64,000 bases of DNA from Pedosphaera sp. (GTDB lineage Bacteria; Verrucomicrobiota; Verrucomicrobiia; Limisphaerales; AAA164-E04). The position numbers and the translations under genes are program-made. The DNA lies in contig NZFL01000011.1 in the NCBI GenBank assembly GCA_002690655.1, positions 124,247 to 188,246 of the forward strand. The letters run 5' to 3'. Below are positions 8,640-20,388 of this stretch, piece by piece; the first letter of the stretch is position 1; every line of letters begins with the position of its first letter. The notes below the pieces were generated by a model, which was given only the letters and a program-made list of their open reading frames with translations, made no database searches and was not told where the DNA came from.

Positions 8640-11600
8640 TCAATAATTCAGCCATGGAGACAACCATTTCTCCGCGTCATCCACCGAGATAGACTTGCGG
8701 TTTGCATAGTCTTTGATTTGGTCCTTGTTGATTTTGCCCACGGCAAAATACTTCGATTGAGGATGTGAGAAATATAACCCGCTCACACTGGCCGCCGGCC
8801 ACATAGCGCAACTTTCAGTCAATTTCATGCCAGTCTGGTTTTCGACGTCCAATACCTCCCAGAGCAGTTGTTTCTCAGTGTGATCAGGACAAGCAGGATA
8901 TCCGGGTGCAGGCCGTATACCTTGGTATTTTTCGCGAATCAAAGCCTCATTATCGAGTTGTTCCTTTTTTCCGTAACCCCATTCATTTCTCACCCGCTCA
9001 TGAAGGCATTCCGCAAAAGCTTCCGCCAGCCTGTCTGCAAGGGCCTTGGCCATGATGGATGAGTAGTCGTCATGATCTTTCAGGAATTCTGAGGCATGCT
9101 CATCTGCGCCGTGCCCCGTTGTTACCGCAAACATCCCGATGTAATCTTCCACCCCCGATTCCTGCGGTGCTATGAAGTCAGCAAGTGCATGATTGAATTG
9201 TCCATCAGGTTTATGGATTTGTTGCCTCAATGTATGGAAGGTCGTAAGTGCCTTCGATCGGTCGGCATCCTGATAAACCACAATGTCATCGCCTGTAGAT
9301 ACAGCTGGAAAAAAACCATAGACCGCACGAGCTGTAAATCGTCGGTTCAGGACAATATCCTTGAGTTGTTTCTGAGCATCTTCAAAAAGCTCGCGAGCCT
9401 TTGAACCGACAATGGCATCATCAAGAATCGCCGGGTAACGACCTCTCATCTCCCAGGCATGAAAAAAAGGAGACCAGTCGATGTATGGAACCAAGTCTTC
9501 CAGTGGGAAGTTATTCAAAGTTTTGGTACCGATGAAATCGGGTTTGAGAGTGGAGTGATTGGTCCAGTCAATCCTAGTCCTGTTCTGTCGTGATTCTTCG
9601 ATTGTTTTCAGGGGTTTGCTGCCGCGCAGCGCGTGGGATTCCCTTAAGGTTTGTTGATCCTGTTCATTCTTATCAAGGAAAGCGGGGCGCCGTTTGTCGC
9701 TCATCAAATCGCGTACGACTCCTACGGCTTTGGATGCATCCAGGACGTGAAGAACTGGCCCGTTGTAATGATTGGCGATTTTAACCGCCGTGTGTGCCTT
9801 GCTGGTCGTGGCTCCTCCGATGAGCAGTGGAAGCTTGAATTCAAGCCGATCCATTTCTTTAGCGACATGCATCATTTCATCCAGAGACGGGGTGATGAGA
9901 CCGCTGAGCCCAATCATGTCAGCTTTAAATTCTTTCGCTTTCTCCAAAATGCGGTTAGCTGGTACCATCACGCCCATGTCTTCCACCACATAACCGTTGC
10001 AGTTAAGCACTACTCCCACGATGTTTTTGCCTATGTCGTGCACATCGCCTTTGACCGTCGCCATCAAGACACGTCCTGCCTCTTTTTGCGGGCTTTTTGC
10101 TTTCTCTGCTTCCAGATACGGCAGAAGGTAAGCAACCGCCTTCTTCATGACACGCGCACTTTTCACGACCTGTGGAAGAAACATTTTACCTTCGCCAAAC
10201 AAATCCCCGACGATATTCATCCCATCCATCAAGGGCCCTTCAATTACTGAAAGAGGTCTGCCATATTTTTCAAGTGCCTCGGCAGTGTCTTGGTCTATAT
10301 GTTCTACCAGTCCTTTGATAAGCGCATGTGAAAGTCGCTTTTCAACGGGTTCTTCCCGCCATGCGGCTATTTCCGCCTGCGACTTTTCTTCACCTTTGAC
10401 TGTTTGAGCAAAGGTGATCAGACGTTCCGTTGCCTCAGGGTGACGGTTCAAAAGCACGTCTTCCACCTGCTTCAGTAAGTCCTTGGGTATTTCTTCGTAG
10501 ACTGCAAGCTGACCTGCATTGACGATTCCCATGTCAAGTCCCGCCTGGATGCCGTGATAAAGAAAAGCCGAGTGCATGGCTTCACGCACAGGATTATTGC
10601 CTCGGAATGAAAATGATACGTTGCTGACACCACCGCTGACTTTTGCTCCCGGAAGGTTTTGCTTTATCCAGCGCGTGGCTTCGATGAATGCCACCGCATA
10701 GTCATTGTGTTCATCCATGCCCGTGGCAACAGTGAGAACATTTGGATCGAAAATGATGTCCTCTGGCGGGAAACCTACTTTTTCTGTCAGTAGTTTATAT
10801 GAGCGTTCGCAAACTTCGATTTTACGTTCAAAAGTGTCTGCTTGGCCGATTTCATCAAAGGCCATTACGACAACTGCCGCACCGTATCTCCGAATCAATG
10901 AAGCCTGCTCCAGAAATTGCTCTTCCCCTTCCTTGAGGCTGATCGAATTCACGATCCCTTTGCCCTGCACGCATTGTAAGCCGATTTCCAAAACTGACCA
11001 CTTGGAGCTGTCGATCATGATGGGAACACGCGCAATATCGGACTCGGCTGCGATTAAATTCAAAAAAGTCAGCATGGCTTCCTCAGAATCGAGCATGCCC
11101 TCGTCCATGTTGACGTCAATAATCTGGGCTCCATTTTCAACTTGTTGGCGTGCCACCGAGAGTGCGTCTTCAAACCTGCCTTCTCGGATCATCTTGGCAA
11201 ACCGAGGAGAGCCTGCGACATTGGTACGTTCACCTACATTGATAAAATTTGATTCCGGACTCACGGTCAGCGCCTCAAGTCCGCTTAGTCGCATCCGTGG
11301 CTCGACATCTGGAAGCTGTCGAGGAGAAATTCCATCAATGGATTCTTTGAGCAATTTAATGTGATCCGGGGTGGTTCCACAACAACCTCCGAGCAAATTC
11401 AACCATCCAGCATCCGCCCATTCCCGAATCTTGGGCGCAAATGTCTCTGGCGTTTCCGAAAATCCGGTAGGAAGCAATGGATCGGGTAATCCTGCATTTG
11501 GGTAAACACTGACAGGGATAGGTGCTAATCCGGCAAGCTCTTCAATCAATGGGCGCATTTCCTTGGGGCCCAATGCACAATTCATGCCGACACTCAGCAG

Positions 11601-12350
11601 GGGAACATGATTGATGGAATTCCAGAAAGCTTCTACTGTCTGGCCTGTCATGCCCCGGTTGCTGCCAGCCTGAATAAACGTAACTGACGCCATCAAAGGT
11701 ATCGAGAAACCCATGTCTTCAATCAGTTTTTCGCAGGCAAAAAAGGCAGCTTTTGAATTGAGTGTATCGAAAATGGTCTCGACGATCAAAAGATCGGCTC
11801 CTCCTTCAACCAATCCTCTTGCCTGCTCATAATAAGCGTCGACAAGTTGATTGTAAGTAATGTCTCTTGCTGCGGGGTTTTCGTTATCGGTAGCCACAGA
11901 AGCAGTTTTCGTTGTCGGTCCTATGGCTCCCGCAACGAAAGCGGTCCTTTCGGGACATTCCTTCATGAACAAATCCGCTGCTTCTCTTGCAACAGATGCT
12001 CCTGAGTGAGCCAGTTCATGGGCGAGAGATTCCATTCCGTAATCTGCCAAGGAAACCGCCTGCGCATTGAATGTGTTCGTTTCGATGATGTCTGCGCCTG
12101 CGCGCAGATATTCGAGGTGAATATTACGAATTACCTCGGGACGCGTGAGATTGAGGAGATCATTGTTGCCTTTGAGATCCTTTTCCCAGTCCTTGAATCG
12201 ATCGCCACGGAAATCCTCTTCACTCAACTTGCATTTCTGAATCATCGTTCCCATGGCTCCGTCAATGAGAACGATGCGTTCCCTGAGAAGCTTGCTCAAT
12301 GTTGCTTCTCTGTGCTTTATCCTGTCGCGACTGTCCTTTATGGCATCCAT
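8640..12350 (-). CDS. metH: Cobalamin-dependent methionine synthase
   Basis: About 1236 residues, full length. The modules are in order: homocysteine-binding domain with zinc cysteines (GMNCALG, GGCCGTT); pterin-binding domain starting [11 protein letters not shown]; four-helix cap; B12-binding domain with the cobalt ligand motif DVHDIGKNI; and an AdoMet reactivation domain ending in the region [10 protein letters not shown]. It transfers the methyl of 5-methyl-tetrahydrofolate to homocysteine through methylcobalamin. The start at 12350 ([10 protein letters not shown], preceded by AAGAGA) is preferred over a GTG at 12377. An operator-like sequence shared with metK lies 50 bases upstream. No cobalamin or SAM riboswitch is evident in the leader. 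Confidence 0.96.
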   Translation of the reverse strand: MDAIKDSRDRIKHREATLSKLLRERIVLIDGAMGTMIQKCKLSEEDFRGDRFKDWEKDLKGNNDLLNLTRPEVIRNIHLEYLRAGADIIETNTFNAQAVSLADYGMESLAHELAHSGASVAREAADLFMKECPERTAFVAGAIGPTTKTASVATDNENPAARDITYNQLVDAYYEQARGLVEGGADLLIVETIFDTLNSKAAFFACEKLIEDMGFSIPLMASVTFIQAGSNRGMTGQTVEAFWNSINHVPLLSVGMNCALGPKEMRPLIEELAGLAPIPVSVYPNAGLPDPLLPTGFSETPETFAPKIREWADAGWLNLLGGCCGTTPDHIKLLKESIDGISPRQLPDVEPRMRLSGLEALTVSPESNFINVGERTNVAGSPRFAKMIREGRFEDALSVARQQVENGAQIIDVNMDEGMLDSEEAMLTFLNLIAAESDIARVPIMIDSSKWSVLEIGLQCVQGKGIVNSISLKEGEEQFLEQASLIRRYGAAVVVMAFDEIGQADTFERKIEVCERSYKLLTEKVGFPPEDIIFDPNVLTVATGMDEHNDYAVAFIEATRWIKQNLPGAKVSGGVSNVSFSFRGNNPVREAMHSAFLYHGIQAGLDMGIVNAGQLAVYEEIPKDLLKQVEDVLLNRHPEATERLITFAQTVKGEEKSQAEIAAWREEPVEKRLSHALIKGLVEHIDQDTAEALEKYGRPLSVIEGPLMDGMNIVGDLFGEGKMFLPQVVKSARVMKKAVAYLLPYLEAEKAKSPQKEAGRVLMATVKGDVHDIGKNIVGVVLNCNGYVVEDMGVMVPANRILEKAKEFKADMIGLSGLITPSLDEMMHVAKEMDRLEFKLPLLIGGATTSKAHTAVKIANHYNGPVLHVLDASKAVGVVRDLMSDKRRPAFLDKNEQDQQTLRESHALRGSKPLKTIEESRQNRTRIDWTNHSTLKPDFIGTKTLNNFPLEDLVPYIDWSPFFHAWEMRGRYPAILDDAIVGSKARELFEDAQKQLKDIVLNRRFTARAVYGFFPAVSTGDDIVVYQDADRSKALTTFHTLRQQIHKPDGQFNHALADFIAPQESGVEDYIGMFAVTTGHGADEHASEFLKDHDDYSSIMAKALADRLAEAFAECLHERVRNEWGYGKKEQLDNEALIREKYQGIRPAPGYPACPDHTEKQLLWEVLDVENQTGMKLTESCAMWPAASVSGLYFSHPQSKYFAVGKINKDQIKDYANRKSISVDDAEKWLSPWLNY

Positions 12351-12399
12351 GTTTCTCTTATTAAAACAAATGAACACAAAATTTCAACAGTAAAATCAA

Positions 12400-12422
12400 C
12401 ATATCGGGATAAGATGATATGT
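12400..12422. promoter_or_regulatory. Operator-like site upstream of metH (shared with metK)
   Basis: The site contains TATCnnGATAAGATGATAT, flanked as CATATC...GATATG to give 6-base inverted arms around a 10-base middle. The same 17 defined bases, in the same orientation, occur at 33843-33865 ahead of metK-ahcY. Its left end lies 50 bases before the metH start codon, a normal place for a repressor site. It also sits in the divergent region with the opp operon. Likely ligand: the SahR-like regulator encoded at 33950-34882 (inference). Confidence 0.65.
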
Positions 12423-12577
12423 AAAATATTTTGGTCCGCGTTCATACCCTAACACTAGAATCACTCTCTTTTTGGTGAAATGTATTGCATTGGAATTCTC
12501 AGAACATGGCGAACTTCATGAAGACCCTATTGACATTTCAGCGGGATTAACGAAATCTGGTGAGACATATTTTTTTG

Positions 12578-14218
12578 ATGATGCTTTCAACAACACGACG
12601 ATTAATGAAGCTTTTTGTATTTTCAGCATTGGTTGGCTTTCTCTTTATTCCCACGGGATGCGGTCCAACTGAAACGAAAGTTCAAAAAGGCAATCGCGAG
12701 CAGGTCCTGCACCTCTCCAATGGTTCTGAACCGGAAAGTATTGACCCTCACATCGTCACCGGGGTTCCGGAGCATAATGTGATCTCTGCCCTTACGGAAG
12801 GGTTGGTCACGGAAGATCCCGTTGATTTACATCCGGTTCCAGGGATGGCTGAGAGTTGGGACATATCTGAAGATGGTACTGTTTACACCTTTCGCCTGCG
12901 CGATAATGCAAAGTGGACAAACGGAGAATCGGTCACCGCCCAGGATTTTGTCCGTTCTTTCCAACGTATCCTGACTCCAAGTTTGGCCTCCAAATATGCC
13001 TACATGCTTTTTGTGATGAAAAATGCCGAACCCTACAACAAGGGAGAGTTGAAAGACTTCTCCCAAGTAGGAGCTCGTGCCATTGATGATCGAACGCTGG
13101 AAATCACGCTCAGCAACGCAGCTCCGTATTTTCTTTCTCTCCTGAATCATTACACGTGGTTTCCGGTTCATTTGCCTACGGTTGAAAAATATGGGAAGGC
13201 GGATGATCGAGGCAATCCATGGACCAAGGCGGGTAATTTCGTAAGCAACGGGCCTTTTCGTCTCAAGGAGTGGCGCATCAGTGATGTCATGATTGTTGAG
13301 AAGAATCCCGATTATTGGGATGCGAACACAGTCAGGCTCAGAGAAATACACTTTTATCCGATTGAGAGTGTCGAAACGCAGGATCGAGCTTTTCGCAATG
13401 GTGGTACGCACAATACCTACGAGATGATTCCTGCGAAAATAGAACAATATCAGAAGGAATCTCCCGAGTTGGTGCATATCGACCCCTATCTAGGTTCATA
13501 CTTTTACAGAATCAATACCCAGGAAAAACCTTTCGATGACGTACGCGTGCGTCGCGCCCTGGCGATGGCTGTTGATAGAGAAAGTATTGTTAAAAACGTC
13601 ACGCGAGGTGGGCAAATGCCAGGAAATTATTTTACTCCTCCCAACACTGCCGGATACACTACCAGAGCGCGGATCCCCACTGATCTTGAAGGAGCAAAAA
13701 AATTGTTGGCTGAGGCTGGGTATCCAGAGGGTAAAGATTTTCCCAAAGCTTCCATCATCTTCAATACCAATGAAAATCACAAAGCCATTGCCGCGGCCAT
13801 TCAGGAAATGTGGAGCAAGCATTTGAATATTGAAGTGGAACTGATTAATCAAGAGTGGAAGGTCTACCTTGATTCCCAACGAAACGGAGATTACTTTTTG
13901 TCACGAGCAGGATGGATCGGTGACTATGTCGACCCGAATTCCTTCATGGACATGTGGACTTCCTGGAGCCAGCAGAACCAAACCGGGTGGTCAACCGATG
14001 CCTATGATGATCTGATCGCGCAAGCGGGCAAAACAGGGGATGCAGAGCAACGCCTTGAATACTTTCAACAGGCTGAAGAAATATTAATGGCAGAGGCTCC
14101 CATCATTCCGATCTACATCTATACCAGAGTCTATCTCCTTGATCCGGCGGTCAAAAATTGGAACCCAACCATACTTGACCATCATCCCTACAAACATCTT
14201 TATCTGGAATCCAACTAG
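12578..14218 (+). CDS. oppA: Oligopeptide ABC transporter substrate-binding lipoprotein
   Basis: About 546 residues; the start is uncertain (in-frame GTG at 12560, ATG at 12578, 12581 and 12605). All choices give a hydrophobic segment ending in IPTGC, a lipoprotein cleavage site, so the protein should be lipid-anchored. The rest is an SBP_bac_5 family binder: HLSNGSEPESIDPH, NVISALTEGLV, GMAESWDISEDGTVYTFRLRDNAKWTNGE, the FDDVRVRRALAMAVDRE segment, and ENPDYWD-like NPDYWDANTV. It captures peptides and delivers them to OppBC. First gene of a complete five-gene operon. Confidence 0.92.
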   Translation: MMLSTTRRLMKLFVFSALVGFLFIPTGCGPTETKVQKGNREQVLHLSNGSEPESIDPHIVTGVPEHNVISALTEGLVTEDPVDLHPVPGMAESWDISEDGTVYTFRLRDNAKWTNGESVTAQDFVRSFQRILTPSLASKYAYMLFVMKNAEPYNKGELKDFSQVGARAIDDRTLEITLSNAAPYFLSLLNHYTWFPVHLPTVEKYGKADDRGNPWTKAGNFVSNGPFRLKEWRISDVMIVEKNPDYWDANTVRLREIHFYPIESVETQDRAFRNGGTHNTYEMIPAKIEQYQKESPELVHIDPYLGSYFYRINTQEKPFDDVRVRRALAMAVDRESIVKNVTRGGQMPGNYFTPPNTAGYTTRARIPTDLEGAKKLLAEAGYPEGKDFPKASIIFNTNENHKAIAAAIQEMWSKHLNIEVELINQEWKVYLDSQRNGDYFLSRAGWIGDYVDPNSFMDMWTSWSQQNQTGWSTDAYDDLIAQAGKTGDAEQRLEYFQQAEEILMAEAPIIPIYIYTRVYLLDPAVKNWNPTILDHHPYKHLYLESN

Positions 14219-14274
14219 TCGTTTGAATGGGGTGAATCACGGAATCCCCTGAGCATCCAATCAACCATTGAGAT

Positions 14275-15192
14275 ATGATTCGATTTATCCTTCGCCGAAT
14301 ACTTCAAACGATTCCTGTATTGTGGGCAGTTGCAACGCTGACCTTTTTCATGTTGCGATTGGCTCCAGGGGGACCATTCGCGGATGAACGTGCGGTCAGT
14401 CCTGCGGTGCAAAAAGCATTGGAAGCTCACTATGGTCTGGATAAACCATTAATCGCCCAATACGGAGAATATCTTTTCAACTTAATTCAGGGCGATTTGG
14501 GCCCCTCCTTCAAGTATCCAGGGCGAACGGTCAACGAAATTATTCAAATAAAATTCCCCAAATCGATGGAACTGGGGATTTACTCAATGTCCATCGCATT
14601 GGTTTTTGGGCTGACTTTGGGTGTGATTGCTTCACTCAAACCCAACTCCTTTTTGGATTATGTGCCTTCCAGCCTTTCAATGGTGGGTATCTGTCTCCCC
14701 ACATTTGTGCTGGGCCCCTTGCTCGTACTCGTGTTTGCCTTGAAATTGAAATGGTTTCCTTACCCCGGTTGGGACGGGCCAGCCTATAAAGTGCTCCCTT
14801 CAGCAACCCTCGGTTTCTTTTATGCGGCTTACATTGCGAGATTGACGCGCGGTGGGATGCGTGAAGTTTTAACCCAGGATTACATTCGAACTGCACGAGC
14901 CAAAGGTGCCGCTGCTCACACAGTGATCTTGCGACATGCCCTGCGGGGCGGGATTTTGCCTGTGGTGAGTTTCATGGGGCCTGCCTTTGCTGGCCTGGTG
15001 GCTGGGTCATTTGTCATTGAGACGATCTTCAATATTCCTGGTCTGGGGAAGGATTTTGTCACCAGTGCTTTCAACCGTGATTACACTATGGTGCTTGGTC
15101 TGGTGGTGTTCTTCGCAGCGCTCATTGTTGTCTTTAACACCATCGTTGATGTAGTTCAGGTATGGCTCAATCCTAAGCTCAAGCTTGAATAG
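14275..15192 (+). CDS. oppB: Oligopeptide ABC transporter permease OppB
   Basis: 305 residues with about six membrane helices. It begins MIRFILRRILQTIPVLWAVATLTF, the typical OppB/DppB first helix, and has the cytoplasmic coupling loop EVLTQDYIRTARAKGAAAHTVI-type (EAA motif with ARAKG) at about residues 198-220 that docks to the ATPase. The ending VDVVQVWLNPKLK is also typical. It forms the membrane channel with OppC. It follows oppA by 56 bases and precedes oppC by 14. Confidence 0.93.
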   Translation: MIRFILRRILQTIPVLWAVATLTFFMLRLAPGGPFADERAVSPAVQKALEAHYGLDKPLIAQYGEYLFNLIQGDLGPSFKYPGRTVNEIIQIKFPKSMELGIYSMSIALVFGLTLGVIASLKPNSFLDYVPSSLSMVGICLPTFVLGPLLVLVFALKLKWFPYPGWDGPAYKVLPSATLGFFYAAYIARLTRGGMREVLTQDYIRTARAKGAAAHTVILRHALRGGILPVVSFMGPAFAGLVAGSFVIETIFNIPGLGKDFVTSAFNRDYTMVLGLVVFFAALIVVFNTIVDVVQVWLNPKLKLE

Positions 15193-15206
15193 AAACGGTT
15201 TTTATA

Positions 15207-16115
15207 ATGGCATCGACTCAACTTAGATCCGAATCGATTAAAGCGCCCTTGCTTGAGCAAGCGGAGCAGGGCCACTCTTTGTGGCAGGATGCCTGGTACC
15301 GCTTGCGTAAAAACCATATGGCCGTTGCTGGCGGGATCTTTATCTCTTTGATGATCCTGACGTCGGCATTTGGTCCGATGCTCGTTCAGTACGGCTATCA
15401 GGAACAAAACCTGGAACTCAGGGAATCGTCCCCCAGTGCCGAGCACTGGCTTGGCACGGACAAGCTAGGAAGGGATCTGCTTTCAAGGATTCTCTATGGA
15501 GGGCGTATTTCACTTACCGTTGGCCTTGTTGCAACAGCCGTTTCATTGACCATTGGAGTTCTTTACGGGACGATTGCCGGGTATTGCGGAGGTAAAACTG
15601 ACGCCGTTATGATGAGGTTTGTCGATATTCTGTATGCACTGCCTTTCACTATTTTCGTCATATTACTGATGGTTTTCTTCGGAAGGGATATAAGGTTGAT
15701 GTTCCTTGCCATTGGGGCAGTCGAGTGGCTGACCATGGCACGTATCGTTCGCGGCCAAGTGCTTAGTCTGCGTAAACAGGAATTTATTGAGGCATGCATC
15801 GCCTTGGGGTTGCCGATGTGGAAAATTATCATTCGTCACTTGGCGCCTAATGTCATTGGCCCAGTCATAGTCTATTCCACGCTTACGATTCCTGCCGTGA
15901 TGCTGCTTGAAGCTTTTCTGAGTTTTCTTGGATTGGGCGTTCAGGAGCCAATGTGCAGTTGGGGGTCTCTCATCAAAGAAGGTGCAGAAATCATGGAGGA
16001 AGCTCCCTGGCTCCTTTTGTTTCCCGGTGTTCTTTTTGCCATGACTTTGTTTTCATTGAACTTTTTGGGAGATGGGCTGCGCGATGCCCTGGATCCGCGT
16101 GCATCCAAAGATTGA
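15207..16115 (+). CDS. oppC: Oligopeptide ABC transporter permease OppC
   Basis: 302 residues. A cytoplasmic N-terminal arm (SLWQDAWYRLRKNHMAVAG) leads into the first helix; then comes the periplasmic signature HWLGTDKLGRDLLSRILYGGRISL, diagnostic for OppC/DppC, several membrane helices, and the EAA loop RIVRGQVLSLRKQEFIEACIAL (about 175-197). The C-terminus FLGDGLRDALDPR is the family ending. Partner of OppB. Only three bases separate it from oppD. Confidence 0.94.
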   Translation: MASTQLRSESIKAPLLEQAEQGHSLWQDAWYRLRKNHMAVAGGIFISLMILTSAFGPMLVQYGYQEQNLELRESSPSAEHWLGTDKLGRDLLSRILYGGRISLTVGLVATAVSLTIGVLYGTIAGYCGGKTDAVMMRFVDILYALPFTIFVILLMVFFGRDIRLMFLAIGAVEWLTMARIVRGQVLSLRKQEFIEACIALGLPMWKIIIRHLAPNVIGPVIVYSTLTIPAVMLLEAFLSFLGLGVQEPMCSWGSLIKEGAEIMEEAPWLLLFPGVLFAMTLFSLNFLGDGLRDALDPRASKD

Positions 16116-16118
16116 ATT

Positions 16119-17101
<983 letters not shown>

Positions 17102-17105
<4 letters not shown>

Positions 17106-18124
17106 GTTTACAGCAAAATTCTTTCCTGAAAATCAGAGGCCTCAAGACCCACTTTCCTGTTGAAAAGGGGATCCTGTTTCGCAAGGTCATTGCAACCGTC
17201 AAAGCTGTTGATGGAGTGGACTTGGATTTGCAGCGAGGAGAAATCCTTGGGTTGGTAGGTGAGTCTGGATGTGGTAAATCTTCATTGGGGCGAACTGTTC
17301 TTCAGCTACTCAAGCCAACAAATGGCAGTGTCCAGCTGGAGGGAAGGGAATTAGTTGGTCTTCGAGGAAATGAATTGCGAGCAGCTCGCAAGGACTTTCA
17401 GATGATTTTTCAAGACCCTTATGCATCCCTGAATCCGCGCATGACTGTCTACGATGCTTTGGCTGAAGCCATTTTGGCTCATCAATTCGTGCCGAAGTCA
17501 GCACTTCCTGAAAAAGTAGCTGAGCTGATGAACAAGGTTGGATTGTCTCCCAGGTTCATAAAAAAGTATCCGCATGAATTTTCCGGAGGTCAGCGTCAGC
17601 GCATAGCTATTGCGCGCGCCCTCGCCGTGGAACCCAAGTTACTTATTGCTGATGAAGCAGTTTCAGCGCTCGATGTTTCCATTCAGGCTCAAATCATCAA
17701 TCTTTTGGCCAAACTTTCTCGTGAAATGAATTTAACGATGATTTTCATTTCGCATGATTTGTCCGTCGTGAAGCACATAGCGGACCGCATTGCCGTCATG
17801 TATCTAGGGCGCATTGTTGAAATTGGCCCTGCGTTAACATTGTTTGATCAACCCCGACATCCTTATACACGTGCCTTGGTGAGTGCTGTTCCTGTTCCTG
17901 ACCCTGATCGGGAACGTGGCAGAAAACGTATCCTTTTGCCTGGTGATCCACCATCACCAATGAATCCTCCACAAGGCTGCACTTTTCATCCAAGGTGCCC
18001 CTACGCGACCGATGCTTGCCAGTCCGAATTTCCCGAATGGAGCGTTGCCGGGGAAGGACATCAAGCAGCCTGCATTCGCTTGGATGCCATACAGCAAAAC
18101 CCGGATACCATGGTCACTTCCTGA
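17102..18124 (+). CDS. oppF: Oligopeptide ABC transporter ATPase OppF
   Basis: 340 residues. Second ATPase of the importer: N-terminal [10 protein letters not shown] start typical of OppF, Walker [10 protein letters not shown]-loop [11 protein letters not shown], signature FSGGQRQR, Walker [34 protein letters not shown], and a C-terminal [14 protein letters not shown] cysteine segment. It ends the opp operon; no clear terminator is seen in the 50 bases before the next gene. Confidence 0.95.
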
Positions 18125-18174
18125 GTCTGTTTGTTTGCTGCAATGCGTAAGGGACTGTAAAATCATTATTTGAC

Positions 18175-20361
18175 ATGATCAATTATTGTCCCCACTGGGT
18201 TTCAAGCGGGCTCGCACTGCGCATCTGTCTCTTCGTCTGTAGCCTCAGTGCAATGATGAATAAGTTGGAAGCTGCCGACTTTCAATCTGCAGATTTACCG
18301 CCTGTGCTTGAATTTACTGATGGCTCTCCAGTGGTAAATTATGAAGATTGGAAGAAGCGACGAGCAGAAATCAAGCAACTCTGGTGTGATACATACATTG
18401 GCCAATTTCCGCACGAAGCCCCATCAATTCAGGCAATACAAATAATCAACCAAAATCAAAGAGGAGATGGGGTGATCGTGAGGAATGTAAGACTGACTTT
18501 TGATACACCAAATCGTGCGGCCTTTGAAATTCGTTTGCTACTTCCCAAAAAAATCAGGGAGTCTGAAATACAAGACCTTCCTTTGTTGTTGACGCAGCCT
18601 CGTCATTATCAGGTTGCATGGGCAGAGGCAGCAGTGGAGCGAGGATACGTGGTCTGTTTTTACCCGGGGGTTGATTATAATCATCGTGAGGAAGCCTTTC
18701 CCGGATATGAAAATGTATGGCGAACCTTTCAAAAGGAATATCCGAATGCAACCTGGTCCTCTTCGCTTGGCATACAGTCATGGCTTGCCAGTCGCTCGTT
18801 GGATTACCTGCTGGGTGACCACTCCGGTTTGCTGATCAACCCTGAAAAGGTTGGAATTATTGGTCATTCGCGTTATGGAAAGCAGTCATTGTACGCAGCT
18901 GCTTTTGATGAACGATTCACTGCTGTCGTTTCAAGAAGCGCGGGCTCTCCAGCTGCAGCTGGGTATCGGTTTACCGGAAGAGATACGTTCATGGAAACGG
19001 TTGTGGATGCACCCTCAGAGTGGGCGTTGCCTTCATTAAAGCGTTTTTTCGGCCGTGAAGATGCATTGCCTGTTGAAAGTAATGGATTGATGGCTTTGAT
19101 AGCTCCTCGCTATTGCCTTCTTCATACTGCCCACAATGACGGAAGTGATCCATCTTTTGCTGTAGAGCGGAGTTATTTGGGTGCAAAGGTAGCGTATCAG
19201 TTTCTGAATGCTCCAGAGAACATCGCTCTGCAATACCGCGGGGGTAATCATAACCCCATCACCAAAGAGCACATTCGCTCCAATCTGGATTGGTTTGATT
19301 GGGCTTTCAAGCGTGGCGATATAAAGCGGTCGGATTTCAAGGAAAAACTACTCCATGATTTCGATTGGAAACAATGGAAAGCACAACAGTCCTCCTCAGA
19401 TTTAATTCCACCCGGAGATATCGCTCCATTAAACGAAAAAGCAGACTGGTTGATGGGAGATATTCCTGAAGGGTTGGAAGGCAGAAATACACATCCGCTG
19501 AGCATCATTGGCGATGACTCAAGAGGAGTGGCGGTTTGGTCGCGGGAAAGATGGAAACCTGATAATGTCAATCGACTTTCTGTTTCATTTGGATCCAACA
19601 TTCAAGGCCAACTGGCTTTCCCGAAAGAAAATCCCCGCCCCTTGCCGATTGTGATATGGCTGCACCCTTTCAATTACTCGCATGGTTCCAATGAAGGTTA
19701 TGGTGTAGAGGGGACAACAATTTATTACCGCCTGGCGCAGGCCGGTTATGCTGTTTTGTCCTTCGATCAATGTGGCTTCGGCGATCGGTTGCTGGAAGGG
19801 GCTTCTTTCTACGATAAGTATCCCCAATGGTCGAAACTGGGGAAAATGGTTTACGATGTTCGATGTGCCCTCAACTTTTTGACCGAAGGTCGTGGAATAG
19901 CCGCCCAGGAGATGCCTCCACTGGATCGTGACAAAATTATACTTGTTGGTTATTCATTGGGAGGAATGGTGGCTTTGCATGCAGGTGCCTTTGATGATCG
20001 AGTCACAGGCATTGCATCTTTCTGCGGTTTTACACCCTTTCGGACTGACTCCGATGAAAAATCAACAGGCGGAATTCGTCGTTGGTGGCAATGGCACGGG
20101 CTTCTGCCCAAACTAGGTTTGTTTGATAGAAATGAAGAGAAGATTCCCTATGATTTTGATGAACTGTTGAAAGCAGCCTCCACGAAGCCCATCCTCATTT
20201 ATTCGGCGCTTCACGACCGGGGAGTGGATTCCGACGAAGTCGAGGCATGCGTGGAGCGTGCAGGGAGCGGGGCCTTGACGTTCATACATGCGGAAGATGT
20301 AAATCGGTTCCAATCAAGTCAGCACAAGGTCTTGATCGATTGGCTGGCTTCTATTGAATAA
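18175..20361 (+). CDS. Exported two-domain esterase: CE15-like plus second alpha/beta hydrolase
   Basis: 728 residues. A plausible signal peptide (about 1-34) is followed by two alpha/beta hydrolase domains. The first (about 40-400) has GHSRYGKQSL near residue 230, the GxSRxGK nucleophile signature of CE15 glucuronoyl esterases, and NHNPITKEH as the likely histidine region. The second (about 420-728) has a LHPF oxyanion-type strand, a GYSLGG nucleophile near residue 591, an ALHDRG acid and a late SSQHKVLIDW histidine, like acetyl-xylan esterase or dienelactone-hydrolase proteins. Both triads look complete. CE15 enzymes split ester links between glucuronic acid and lignin or other groups; the actual substrate here is unknown. 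It converges on the TPR gene. Confidence 0.85.
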   Translation: MINYCPHWVSSGLALRICLFVCSLSAMMNKLEAADFQSADLPPVLEFTDGSPVVNYEDWKKRRAEIKQLWCDTYIGQFPHEAPSIQAIQIINQNQRGDGVIVRNVRLTFDTPNRAAFEIRLLLPKKIRESEIQDLPLLLTQPRHYQVAWAEAAVERGYVVCFYPGVDYNHREEAFPGYENVWRTFQKEYPNATWSSSLGIQSWLASRSLDYLLGDHSGLLINPEKVGIIGHSRYGKQSLYAAAFDERFTAVVSRSAGSPAAAGYRFTGRDTFMETVVDAPSEWALPSLKRFFGREDALPVESNGLMALIAPRYCLLHTAHNDGSDPSFAVERSYLGAKVAYQFLNAPENIALQYRGGNHNPITKEHIRSNLDWFDWAFKRGDIKRSDFKEKLLHDFDWKQWKAQQSSSDLIPPGDIAPLNEKADWLMGDIPEGLEGRNTHPLSIIGDDSRGVAVWSRERWKPDNVNRLSVSFGSNIQGQLAFPKENPRPLPIVIWLHPFNYSHGSNEGYGVEGTTIYYRLAQAGYAVLSFDQCGFGDRLLEGASFYDKYPQWSKLGKMVYDVRCALNFLTEGRGIAAQEMPPLDRDKIILVGYSLGGMVALHAGAFDDRVTGIASFCGFTPFRTDSDEKSTGGIRRWWQWHGLLPKLGLFDRNEEKIPYDFDELLKAASTKPILIYSALHDRGVDSDEVEACVERAGSGALTFIHAEDVNRFQSSQHKVLIDWLASIE

Positions 20362-20388
20362 CAGCCACAAATGACTGCGAGAACGGAG

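Noticed and set aside
10705..11364. 219-codon plus-strand frame within metH
   Set aside because: Antisense shadow of a well conserved part of MetH.
12351..12577. Possible SAM or cobalamin riboswitch in the metH leader
   Set aside because: The leader is short and AT-rich with no B12-box or SAM-type paired stems; the operator-like site is a better explanation.
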